DNA of 64,000 nucleotides from Ferruginibacter sp. (GTDB taxonomy: Bacteria; Bacteroidota; Bacteroidia; Chitinophagales; Chitinophagaceae). The stretch is taken from positions 121,213-185,212 of the forward strand of contig NZ_JAQBNR010000016.1 in assembly GCF_028288465.1 (NCBI RefSeq), in the 5' to 3' direction. The translations under genes were made by a program, and so were the position numbers. Below the pieces are notes generated by a model. It had not been told where the DNA came from. It ran no database searches and worked only from the letters and a program-made list of their open reading frames with translations. Numbering within the stretch: the stretch's first letter is position 1; the number at the start of each line of letters is the position of its first letter. Below are positions 57,108-64,000 of this stretch, one piece after another.

Positions 57108-58028
57108 ATGAAAATAAGCAATGTAAAAAATTCACTAATTGCCGGTCTCGTATTATTTGTGTTGGGTTCCTGCAAAAAAGAAAATTCTTTAACCGGCACC
57201 ACAGCCAACACCACAACTGTATCGCAGTCTGTGGTAGCAAGTGTACAAGCCATCGCGGTAGGTACTACCAGTTCCAGGATAACGGGCACTGATTCGCTCT
57301 ACGTTATCGGCACCTGCGCCGTCCACCATCATACGGACTCTGTTGCATTCAGCAGTTTGCCATCCACCATTACAGATTACCTTACAGCCAACTATTCCGG
57401 CTACACTGCTCAAAAAGCTTTTACAGACAAGGATTCAACCGGATCAATTTCGGGCTATGTGGTAATTATAGAATACAATGGCAAGCCGGTAGGCTTAAAA
57501 TTTGATGCAACCGGAACTTTTGTGAAAGTACTGGAACAGCGTGAAGGCCACGACCTGGTGGGCCATGGCTGGCACGAGGGCGGCCACTTTGATGACCGCG
57601 GTGGAATGAAACATGACAGCATCGCGATACCATCTTTGCCGTCTGCAATTATATCCTATTTTGCCGCCAACTATGCGCAGGATACGCTGATGCACGCCTT
57701 TAAAAACAACGACAGCAGTATTGTAGTGCTTAGCATTAACAATGGTGTTTATGCTACCCTTTTTGATGCCAGCGGCGTATTTATTCAAAGAACACAATTG
57801 CCTTCACATCATGGCGATTTTAATACAATAGCCCAGTCGGCATTGCCTTCAGCAATTGCAGATTACCTGGCAACTACTTATCCTAATTATGTGTTTAAAC
57901 AGGCGTTCCTCGTAAATGACAGCAGTGGCTTAAAAGGATATGTTGTTTTTATAGATGCCAATGCCACAAAATACGCAGTTGAATTCGATGCCTCGGGCAC
58001 ATTTGTTAAAGCAGTGACTGTGCGGTAA
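57108..58028 (+). CDS. Three-repeat PepSY-like lipoprotein
   Basis: The 306-aa protein starts with a lipoprotein signal (LVLFVLGSC, lipid Cys near residue 22). After a Ser/Thr-rich linker come three repeats, each with a core such as LPSTITDYLTANYSGYTAQKAF, then LPSAIISYFAANYAQDTLMH and LPSAIADYLATTYPNYVFKQ, each followed by strands ending FDATGTFVK or FDASGTFVK. This is the pattern of PepSY-like (DUF2874) proteins of Bacteroidota, which may bind peptides or inhibit enzymes in the periplasm. A His-rich stretch (GHDLVGHGWHEGGHF) between repeats 1 and 2 could bind metal. The gene follows the ApbE-like gene and ends at a strong terminator. Confidence 0.85.
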   Translation: MKISNVKNSLIAGLVLFVLGSCKKENSLTGTTANTTTVSQSVVASVQAIAVGTTSSRITGTDSLYVIGTCAVHHHTDSVAFSSLPSTITDYLTANYSGYTAQKAFTDKDSTGSISGYVVIIEYNGKPVGLKFDATGTFVKVLEQREGHDLVGHGWHEGGHFDDRGGMKHDSIAIPSLPSAIISYFAANYAQDTLMHAFKNNDSSIVVLSINNGVYATLFDASGVFIQRTQLPSHHGDFNTIAQSALPSAIADYLATTYPNYVFKQAFLVNDSSGLKGYVVFIDANATKYAVEFDASGTFVKAVTVR

Positions 58029-58050
58029 AAAACAGGTTCTGGTAACCCTC

Positions 58051-58087
58051 AAGCCTTGCCCGATCAATTGATCAGGCAAGGCTTTTT
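58051..58087 (+). terminator. Intrinsic terminator after the PepSY-like gene
   Basis: AAGCCTTGCC and GGCAAGGCTT form a 10-bp stem, and the loop is itself nearly palindromic (GATCAATTGATC). Five T follow. It lies 23 bases after the stop codon. Confidence 0.85.
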
Positions 58088-58171
58088 GATTACACTAACC
58101 TCTTAAATGAAATTCAAAAAATCAATACGCCTGTTACATTGTACAATCAACATACACGAACAAATTTTACT

Positions 58172-58294
58172 ATGAGTGTACCAAAAGCTAAACGAAAATT
58201 TAATTTGATAAGACCTGTGTTGTTTTTATTATATGGCATCATTACAGGATTATTGCTTTTATACTTTTTTGTAAATAAAATATTTAAGAGATAA
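58172..58294 (+). CDS. Small single-helix membrane peptide, 40 aa
   Basis: The ORF reads MSVPKAKRKFNLIRPVLFLL followed by a hydrophobic helix (YGIITGLLLLYFFV) and a basic end NKIFKR. The pattern of a basic N-terminus, one helix and a basic tail is seen in small membrane proteins and in type I toxins. An antisense ORF spans the same place. It stands alone after a terminator and before the GH20 gene. The function is unknown, and it could be a small membrane regulator or a toxin-like peptide. Confidence 0.5.
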   Translation: MSVPKAKRKFNLIRPVLFLLYGIITGLLLLYFFVNKIFKR

Positions 58295-58423
58295 TAAGCA
58301 TCCTTTATTTTGATTAAAAATGAATTGCTTTTTTTCAAAATGACTGTCCGTTTATTGGGTATTACAGGCATTCTTCCGGCAATACAAAACAGCGTAACAT
58401 TCAACCTTAATAATACTTACATT

Positions 58424-58441
58424 TGACAATTAAAGTTGTCA
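58424..58441. repeat. Short inverted repeat upstream of the GH20 gene
   Basis: TGACAA and TTGTCA flank a 6-base spacer, 29 bases before the GH20 ATG at 58471. It may be an operator or a weak terminator of the small upstream ORF. Confidence 0.4.
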
Positions 58442-58470
58442 TTTTTAAATTATCAAATCTTGTTTGTTTT

Positions 58471-60381
58471 ATGAAAAAATTTGCGTTTTTATTAGCCGGT
58501 TGCCTCCCAGGCATAGTCGCCGTTTGCCAGCAGGCTGCGCCGGTTTCAATTATCCCCGAGCCTGTGCAGATGGTACAAAATGCCGGTGTATTTACGCTGC
58601 CTTCAACCATAACAATTGAAGCGCCCATACTGCCCGCAGTAAAACCAATACTTGATATGTTGCAGCAACGCTTATCGGCGGCTACCGGTTATAAAGTATT
58701 GTTCGGAAACGAAATGCCTTCAGCCATTCTGAAACTCTCTTTAAATAAAACGGCCGATGCCACAATTGGTATTGAAGGATACCGCCTGAATGTAAGCACA
58801 ACGAATATCACCATTTCGGCCAACCAACCTGCCGGTTTATTTTATGGCGTGCAAACGCTGATGCAATTACTACCTGCGGAAATAGAAAGCAAATCAGTTG
58901 TACAAAATGTAAAATGGCAGGCGCCATGTGTAACCATAACCGATTATCCAAAAGTGGGGTGGCGGGGTTTAATGTTTGATGTATCAAGACATTTTTTTAC
59001 AAAGAAAGAAGTGAAGGATTTTATCGACCAGATGTCAAAGTATAAATACAATTTATTTCACTGGCATTTAACAGACGATGAAGGCTGGAGAATAGAAATT
59101 AAAAGCTATCCCAACCTGACAAAAAAAGGTGCCTGGAGTGTAGCAAAAACCGGTTATTTTGGAACCTTCTCTCAGCCCTTACCGGATGAACCTAAAACCA
59201 ACGGCGGCTTTTATACACAGGATGATATTAAAGAAGTTATTCAGTATGCAAAAGACCGTTTTATAAATATTTTACCGGAGGTGGACGTACCGGGTCATAG
59301 CATGGCTGCTGTAGCCTCCTACCCTGAATTATCCTGTACGCCCGGTGCCGATAAGTATGATGTTATTGCAGGAGAAAGTTTTATGGACTGGTCGCACGGT
59401 GCGCCGCCAATAGCTTTAAAGGATAATACCCTTTGCCCTGCCAATGAAAAAGTATATGTTTTTTTAGACAAGGTGATGACGGAAATCGCTGGCCTTTTTC
59501 CATTTGAATACATCCATGTTGGTGGTGATGAATGCCCCAAAAACTTCTGGGAGCAAAGCGATGCCATTAAAGCGCTGATGCAAAAAGAAGGTTTGAAAAC
59601 GATGGAACAGGTGCAGAGTTATTTTGAAAAAAGGCTGGAGAAAATTGTTGAAAGCAAAGGCAAAAAATTCATGGGTTGGGATGAAATACTGGAAGGTGGT
59701 TTGGCCCCCAACGCGGCTGTGATGAGCTGGCGCGGAGAGAAGGGCGGTATTGAAGCAGCCAAATTAAAACATGATGTGGTAATGAGCCCAACTACTTACG
59801 CTTACCTGGATTACATGCAGGGAGATGAAATAATAGAACCCCGCATCTATGCCACATTGCGTTTAAAAAAATCGTACGAATTTGAACCACTGCTTGCTGG
59901 TGTAGATCCCAAATACATCAAAGGCGGACAAGCCAATTTGTGGTCGGAGCAGTTATATAATGTTCGCCATATGCAATACATGCTTTGGCCGAGAGCGTTC
60001 GCCATTGCGGAATGTGTATGGAGCCCGAAGGAAAAAAAAGACTGGAACCATTTTGTTACCAAGGTAGAAGACCAGTTTAAACGGTACGATATTGAACAGG
60101 TAAAATATGCACCCAGCATGTACGATCCGATTTTTACTGCACAAAATACCAACGGACAATTGCAGATTGAACTGGCAACAGAGATTGAAGGACTGGATAT
60201 CTATTACAGCTTTGATAATTCCTTCCCTGACCAGTATTATCCAAAATACACAGCACCATTAACGCCGCCAAAAGATGCCGTAATGATGAAAGTAATTACG
60301 TACAGGGGCAATAAGCCAATCGGCAGAATGATTGCCATGCCGCTTGCTGAAATGCAAAAAAGAGCAGGATTGAAAAAATAA
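58471..60381 (+). CDS. Glycoside hydrolase family 20 beta-N-acetylhexosaminidase
   Basis: I start at the ATG at 58471, which opens the signal peptide MKKFAFLLAGCLPGIVAVCQ; the longer start at 58423 adds residues without a signal. The 636-aa enzyme has the GH20b domain, a (beta/alpha)8 barrel with WHLTDDEGWR and the catalytic Asp-Glu pair in HVGGDECPK, and a C-terminal beta domain with SFDNSFPDQYYPKYTAP. It removes GlcNAc or GalNAc from the end of glycans such as chitin fragments or peptidoglycan pieces, in the periplasm, using substrate-assisted catalysis. It is followed by a strong terminator. Confidence 0.94.
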   Translation: MKKFAFLLAGCLPGIVAVCQQAAPVSIIPEPVQMVQNAGVFTLPSTITIEAPILPAVKPILDMLQQRLSAATGYKVLFGNEMPSAILKLSLNKTADATIGIEGYRLNVSTTNITISANQPAGLFYGVQTLMQLLPAEIESKSVVQNVKWQAPCVTITDYPKVGWRGLMFDVSRHFFTKKEVKDFIDQMSKYKYNLFHWHLTDDEGWRIEIKSYPNLTKKGAWSVAKTGYFGTFSQPLPDEPKTNGGFYTQDDIKEVIQYAKDRFINILPEVDVPGHSMAAVASYPELSCTPGADKYDVIAGESFMDWSHGAPPIALKDNTLCPANEKVYVFLDKVMTEIAGLFPFEYIHVGGDECPKNFWEQSDAIKALMQKEGLKTMEQVQSYFEKRLEKIVESKGKKFMGWDEILEGGLAPNAAVMSWRGEKGGIEAAKLKHDVVMSPTTYAYLDYMQGDEIIEPRIYATLRLKKSYEFEPLLAGVDPKYIKGGQANLWSEQLYNVRHMQYMLWPRAFAIAECVWSPKEKKDWNHFVTKVEDQFKRYDIEQVKYAPSMYDPIFTAQNTNGQLQIELATEIEGLDIYYSFDNSFPDQYYPKYTAPLTPPKDAVMMKVITYRGNKPIGRMIAMPLAEMQKRAGLKK

Positions 60382-60412
60382 AAATCGCCTGTTTTATTAA
60401 GCACTTTTTTTG

Positions 60413-60468
60413 AAACCTTATTACCTGGTGCCGTTTTATCTGCATTGTGGTAATAAGGTTTTATTTTT
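60413..60468 (+). terminator. Intrinsic terminator after the GH20 gene
   Basis: A perfect 13-bp stem (AAACCTTATTACC / GGTAATAAGGTTT) with a 23-base loop is followed by TATTTTT, 32 bases past the stop codon. Confidence 0.8.
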
Positions 60469-60516
60469 AGGTTATCAATTTTGCTAAGCTGGGGTTAGCT
60501 TTCAACAATCAATAAA

Positions 60517-61434
60517 ATGCAAAAGCAATCTTTTACTTTAACCTGCGCTGATGGCCACCTGATGCCGGTGTATGCCTGGTTGCCGGATGCGCCGCCCGTA
60601 AGCATTTTGCATATTGCGCATGGCATGGCCGAATACGCGGAACGCTACAATGATATCGCCACTATTGGGGTGCAACAAGGTATCGCCGTGTATGCACATG
60701 ATCAGCGGGCACATGGCAAAGCAGTTGCTGGTTCGAATGCCCTCGGCCTGGGAGAAAAAGAGTGGTTTAATAAACAGGTTGATGACCTGCATTTGCTGAT
60801 GCTGCACCTGAAAAAAATATGGCCGGAACGTAAATTATTTTTACTGGGGCATAGCATGGGATCATTTTTATGCCAGCGTTTTTTTCAGCTGCATGGCAAC
60901 AGCATTGATGGTTTAATTTTATCGGCTACCAACGGAAAGAAAGATCCGTTAATGGGCGCAGGTATTCTTATTGCCGGTTTGCAAATGAAACTTCTTGGTG
61001 CAAACTATCGGAGCAAGCTCATCAACAAGCTTAGCTTTGGCAAATTTAATAATGCGTTTAAACCGAACCGGACGACATTTGACTGGCTAAGCCGTGATAC
61101 AAAAACAGTGGATGATTACATAGCAAATCCCTTATGCGGCTTTGTTTGCAGCGCCCAATTTTTCTACTATTTTTTTAAGGGGATACAAGCGGCCTTTGAT
61201 AATAATATTCAGTCAATTCCAACAAACATTCCGGTGTATGCCTTTGCTGGCGATAAGGATCCGGTGGGATTGGAAGGGAAAGGCTTTCTTCAATTGATAA
61301 GCAACTGGAAAGCTGCGGGAGTAAAAGACATATCTTATAAATTATATCCGGGCGGTCGGCACGAAATGATGAACGAAATTAATCGTGCTGAAGTGTTGCA
61401 GGATTTATTGCAATGGATAAATAATCATACCTGA
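60517..61434 (+). CDS. Alpha/beta hydrolase, monoacylglycerol-lipase-like
   Basis: The 305-aa protein has the S33/serine aminopeptidase-like fold: N-terminal HIAHGMAEYAERY (oxyanion loop), the nucleophile motif GHSMGS at about residues 113-118, an acid in AGDKDPVG and the catalytic His in GGRHEMMNE. The pattern fits monoacylglycerol lipases and lysophospholipases of the YvaK/BioH-like group. No signal peptide is visible, so it probably acts in the cytosol on fatty-acid esters. The lid region (about residues 150-210) is typical. The substrate is not known. Confidence 0.9.
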   Translation: MQKQSFTLTCADGHLMPVYAWLPDAPPVSILHIAHGMAEYAERYNDIATIGVQQGIAVYAHDQRAHGKAVAGSNALGLGEKEWFNKQVDDLHLLMLHLKKIWPERKLFLLGHSMGSFLCQRFFQLHGNSIDGLILSATNGKKDPLMGAGILIAGLQMKLLGANYRSKLINKLSFGKFNNAFKPNRTTFDWLSRDTKTVDDYIANPLCGFVCSAQFFYYFFKGIQAAFDNNIQSIPTNIPVYAFAGDKDPVGLEGKGFLQLISNWKAAGVKDISYKLYPGGRHEMMNEINRAEVLQDLLQWINNHT

Positions 61435-61629
61435 TGCTAAATCAGATAGCTCTCTTTGATAAACCAGCCTTTATTTTTTGTATAACTCTTTAACTAATAT
61501 CTTCATTTGTTCGGGCACTATATTCGTCAATCAAAGGAAGTTTGTCCCCAATAATTATTAGCTCATCACCTTATTCAACGAAACCAATTCCGGCATAATT
61601 TTCTATTAAGAGAGTTAAAATTTAATTCC

Positions 61630-62439
61630 ATGAGAAAATATTGTACCGTAGCAATCGGACTATTGCTCCTTTCCGGCTGTGTTTCTAAAAAAGTATTACT
61701 GCAATCGCAGATGCAAACCTCTGCACTTCGGGCAGACAGTACGGCTTTGGCTGATAAAATTACTCATTTACAAAGCCAGATGAATGACCTGAACAGCAAG
61801 ATCGCAGATCTCAATCAACAAAACAGTCAACTCGGAAAACAAACCGCCGATCAGCAAAGCAAGCTTGGCCAGAGCCAGCAAACTTTGCAGCAGCAAGAGC
61901 AGACGTTGCAACAACAGCAACAAAAATTACAACAGTTACAAACATTGCTTGCGCAGCAAAAGAATCAATCTTTATTATTAAAAAACAAAATGGCCGAAGC
62001 TTTAAAAGGCTTTAATTCCAACGACCTTTCTGTTGTACAAAAAAACGGAAAGGTGTACGTAAGCCTTTCTGAAAATCTATTATTCCCTTCCGGAAGTGCG
62101 GTAGTAAATAAAAATGGCGTAGATGCTTTGTCAAAACTGGCAGCAGTGTTAAACTTGGAATCTGATGTAGCGGTAAATATTGAAGGACATACGGACAGCA
62201 TTCCTATCAGGGGTAAATACCAGGACAACTGGGATTTGAGTACAGCAAGGGCCAATGCGATAGTGCGGGTACTGGTGAATAACTACAAGGTAGATCCCAC
62301 CAGGGTAATAGCTTCCGGACATAGTTTTTATGATCAGCTGGAAAGCAATTCCACGCCTGAAGGAAGAGCCAAAAACAGGAGGACTGAAATTATTTTATCT
62401 CCCAAACTGGAAGAAATGTATAAGTTACTTGAAATGTAA
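61630..62439 (+). CDS. OmpA-family lipoprotein
   Basis: The 269-aa protein has a lipoprotein signal (LLLLSGCVSKK, lipid Cys at residue 17), a long coiled-coil (about residues 30-120) of Gln/Leu/Lys heptads (QQSKLGQSQQTLQQQEQTL), and a C-terminal OmpA/Pal peptidoglycan-binding domain (about residues 140-255) with NIEGHTDSIPI, the conserved Asp, and SGHSFYDQ plus NRRTEIIL. This anchors the outer membrane to the peptidoglycan. Bacteroidota often have such proteins in gliding or envelope clusters. It converges with the Gfo/Idh/MocA gene at a shared terminator. Confidence 0.92.
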   Translation: MRKYCTVAIGLLLLSGCVSKKVLLQSQMQTSALRADSTALADKITHLQSQMNDLNSKIADLNQQNSQLGKQTADQQSKLGQSQQTLQQQEQTLQQQQQKLQQLQTLLAQQKNQSLLLKNKMAEALKGFNSNDLSVVQKNGKVYVSLSENLLFPSGSAVVNKNGVDALSKLAAVLNLESDVAVNIEGHTDSIPIRGKYQDNWDLSTARANAIVRVLVNNYKVDPTRVIASGHSFYDQLESNSTPEGRAKNRRTEIILSPKLEEMYKLLEM

Positions 62440-62458
62440 TATCGCCAACAGGCTCAAT

Positions 62459-62489
62459 AAAAAACCTCCATTTAAAGTGGAGGTTTTTT
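62459..62489. terminator. Bidirectional terminator between OmpA-like and Gfo/Idh/MocA genes
   Basis: A 12-bp stem AAAAAACCTCCA / TGGAGGTTTTTT has a 7-base loop. The A-run and T-run serve both convergent genes. Confidence 0.85.
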
Positions 62490-62506
62490 ATTGCTATTTT
62501 TTACTG

Positions 62507-63922
62507 TTACAATTCAAATTTATAACCATCCCTGTAAGTTCTTCTTACAAACTGATTGGCAGGATCGTAGTTCGTGATCTTCATATTTTCCGCATCCCAC
62601 AACAACTTCTTTCTTCCGGGGAAACCTTTTCCTTCTTTAATATTCCAGGAACGTAACGCAAGGTTACCCATTAAGATAGATTCTGTTAACGGCCCGGCAT
62701 AGTCGAAGGAAGAACTGAGTTCATTTTTTCCATAACCTGCAATGCATGCATTTACCCACTGTATGTAATGACCTTCGGGCACCCTTTTGGTTACCTGCGG
62801 CACATTTACTTCTTTAGAACGTTCAGTTGGCAATAACATGGCGTTGTTACCATAGGTGCCACACATCATTTTACCTTTTGTACCGGTGATGATGGCTCCC
62901 CCACCGTCATCGCCCATTAATTCGTTGGGCAATAATTCTTCAGGCCGGTCAGGCAATAATCCGCCATCTACCCAATGCAGTATACAATCCGGCTTTCCAT
63001 TCTTACCGGGAAATTTTAATTTTAATGAAGAGGCTGCAGGGAAACTATCCGGATGATAAGCTGGGTTCCACATTTGTTCATATAAATCTACGGCGCTGCA
63101 TTCAACTTCAGATGGATATCCAAGACCAGTCGTTTTAAAAGCAGGATCGATTATATGACATCCCATATCTCCCAATGAACCGGTGCCAAAGCTCGGGTAG
63201 CCACGCCAGTTAAAAGGTACAAACCCTTTGTGGTATTCTTCCCAGGCGGTTGGCCCCAGCCATAAATTCCAGTCTAGTTCCGGCGGTACTTCTTCTTTAC
63301 CAGTCGGCTTGCCAAAGCCCTGAGGCCATACAGGCCGGTTGGTCCAGCACCGGATATCAACGGCATCGCCAATCAAACCGGCTTTATACCAGTCCTGCAT
63401 TTTTTTAACACCATCAAAGGATGCGCCCTGGTTGCCCATTTGCGTTACCACTTTATATTTCCTTGCAGCCTGGGTTAAAATTCTGGCTTCATAAATATCA
63501 TGTGTCATAGGTTTCTGCACGTACACATGTTTACCCATTTGCATGGCGGCAAGCGCTGCTACTGCATGCGTATGATCTGGCGTTGAAACAGACACAGCGT
63601 CAATATTTTTCCCTTCCTTTGCCAGCATCTCCCTGAAGTCTTTATAGTACTTCGCATTGGGAAAACGCTTTCTTGAATTGGCAGCCGAGCGGTCATCCAC
63701 ATCGCACAAAACGATGACATTAGCAGCCGGACTTTTTGAAAATTCAGATAAGTCGCTTTCGCCTTTACCGCCGGCGCCAATGCCGGCAATGTTTAATTTA
63801 TCGCTGGGTGCTATAAAGCCCCTGCCCAATACGTGGCGGGGAACAATAAAGAATCCCGTAGCTGCAACAGAAACATTTTTGATAAACTTTCTGCGTGAAT
63901 TTTGATCTGGTTTCTTTTTCAT
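62507..63922 (-). CDS. Tat-exported Gfo/Idh/MocA family oxidoreductase
   Basis: The 471-aa protein has a twin-arginine signal (SRRKFIKNVSVAATGFFIV), then a Rossmann domain starting LNIAGIGAGGKG, the conserved cluster VQKPMTHDIYEARIL and a C-terminal domain ending HYIQWVNACIAGY plus the typical NLALRSWNIKEGKGFPGRKK of the Bacteroidota exported branch. Such proteins use a bound nicotinamide cofactor and act on sugars or glycans in the periplasm (GH109-like and related types). The cofactor is probably loaded before export. The specific substrate is unknown. Confidence 0.92.
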   Translation of the reverse strand: MKKKPDQNSRRKFIKNVSVAATGFFIVPRHVLGRGFIAPSDKLNIAGIGAGGKGESDLSEFSKSPAANVIVLCDVDDRSAANSRKRFPNAKYYKDFREMLAKEGKNIDAVSVSTPDHTHAVAALAAMQMGKHVYVQKPMTHDIYEARILTQAARKYKVVTQMGNQGASFDGVKKMQDWYKAGLIGDAVDIRCWTNRPVWPQGFGKPTGKEEVPPELDWNLWLGPTAWEEYHKGFVPFNWRGYPSFGTGSLGDMGCHIIDPAFKTTGLGYPSEVECSAVDLYEQMWNPAYHPDSFPAASSLKLKFPGKNGKPDCILHWVDGGLLPDRPEELLPNELMGDDGGGAIITGTKGKMMCGTYGNNAMLLPTERSKEVNVPQVTKRVPEGHYIQWVNACIAGYGKNELSSSFDYAGPLTESILMGNLALRSWNIKEGKGFPGRKKLLWDAENMKITNYDPANQFVRRTYRDGYKFEL

Positions 63923-64000
63923 ACTTTTTTATTATGTGGCAATTTTATTGTTTAAAATTATGTGATGTATTGATCATTTTACAACCTTTTTCATACTCCC

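Overview
The window looks like a chromosome segment from a Bacteroidota bacterium, probably of the Chitinophagaceae/Sphingobacteriales type. The signs are AT-leaning codon use, almost no Shine-Dalgarno sequences, promoters resembling TAnnTTTG, two type IX secretion (T9SS) C-terminal sorting domains, a GH97 SusB-like glucosidase, and DUF4230, DUF4254 and DUF2147 families. All family calls come from reading the sequence; no database search was run.

Left third (1-18.8 kb): an accessory and visibly decaying region. It opens with a truncated outer-membrane barrel and small secreted proteins, then a DJ-1/PfpI-like lipoprotein, DUF2147 and a small membrane protein. Next comes an AraC regulator with an N-terminal CxxC heavy-metal-like domain, followed by a previously uncalled 38-residue cysteine-rich metallothionein-like gene (4010-4126) with its own promoter and terminator, and a decayed CxxC-type remnant. 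A GT39 membrane glycosyltransferase, a GlxA-like regulator, an ECF sigma factor with a C-terminal frameshift, a methyltransferase, a thioredoxin-reductase-like flavoprotein, an SDR, a 5'-eroded AraC regulator, a DUF1566-like secreted protein and a 756-residue T9SS repeat protein follow. The region ends with a solo RadC and a Bacteroidetes-type tyrosine recombinase broken by one in-frame TGA, next to the 3' end of tRNA-Asp. At least five genes here carry stops or frameshifts.

Middle (19-50 kb): mostly intact core and envelope genes: accA, two tandem GMC oxidoreductases, a Gfo/Idh/MocA enzyme with a polyprenyl glycosylphosphotransferase, an M1 peptidase, a FemAB/GNAT-like protein, ispD, a DUF4230 pair, a GT9 glycosyltransferase coupled to DUF4254, an APC permease, an OmpH/Skp-like chaperone, a T9SS SGNH hydrolase, dnaK, GtrA, a small barrel, an ABC-F ATPase with one apparently dead ATP site, argS, an RmlD-like reductase, a prolyl oligopeptidase and a PAP2-like lipid phosphatase.

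Right part (51-64 kb): tRNA-Gln with a clear terminator, GH97, two small overlapping ORFs, a NUDIX hydrolase, a degenerate ApbE-like protein beside a three-repeat PepSY-like lipoprotein, a short membrane peptide, a GH20 hexosaminidase, a monoacylglycerol-lipase-like hydrolase, an OmpA-family lipoprotein and a Tat-exported Gfo/Idh/MocA protein. Glycan degradation (GH97, GH20), surface glycan synthesis (GT9, GtrA, sugar transferase, GT39) and exported proteins dominate, as expected for a saprophytic Bacteroidota.
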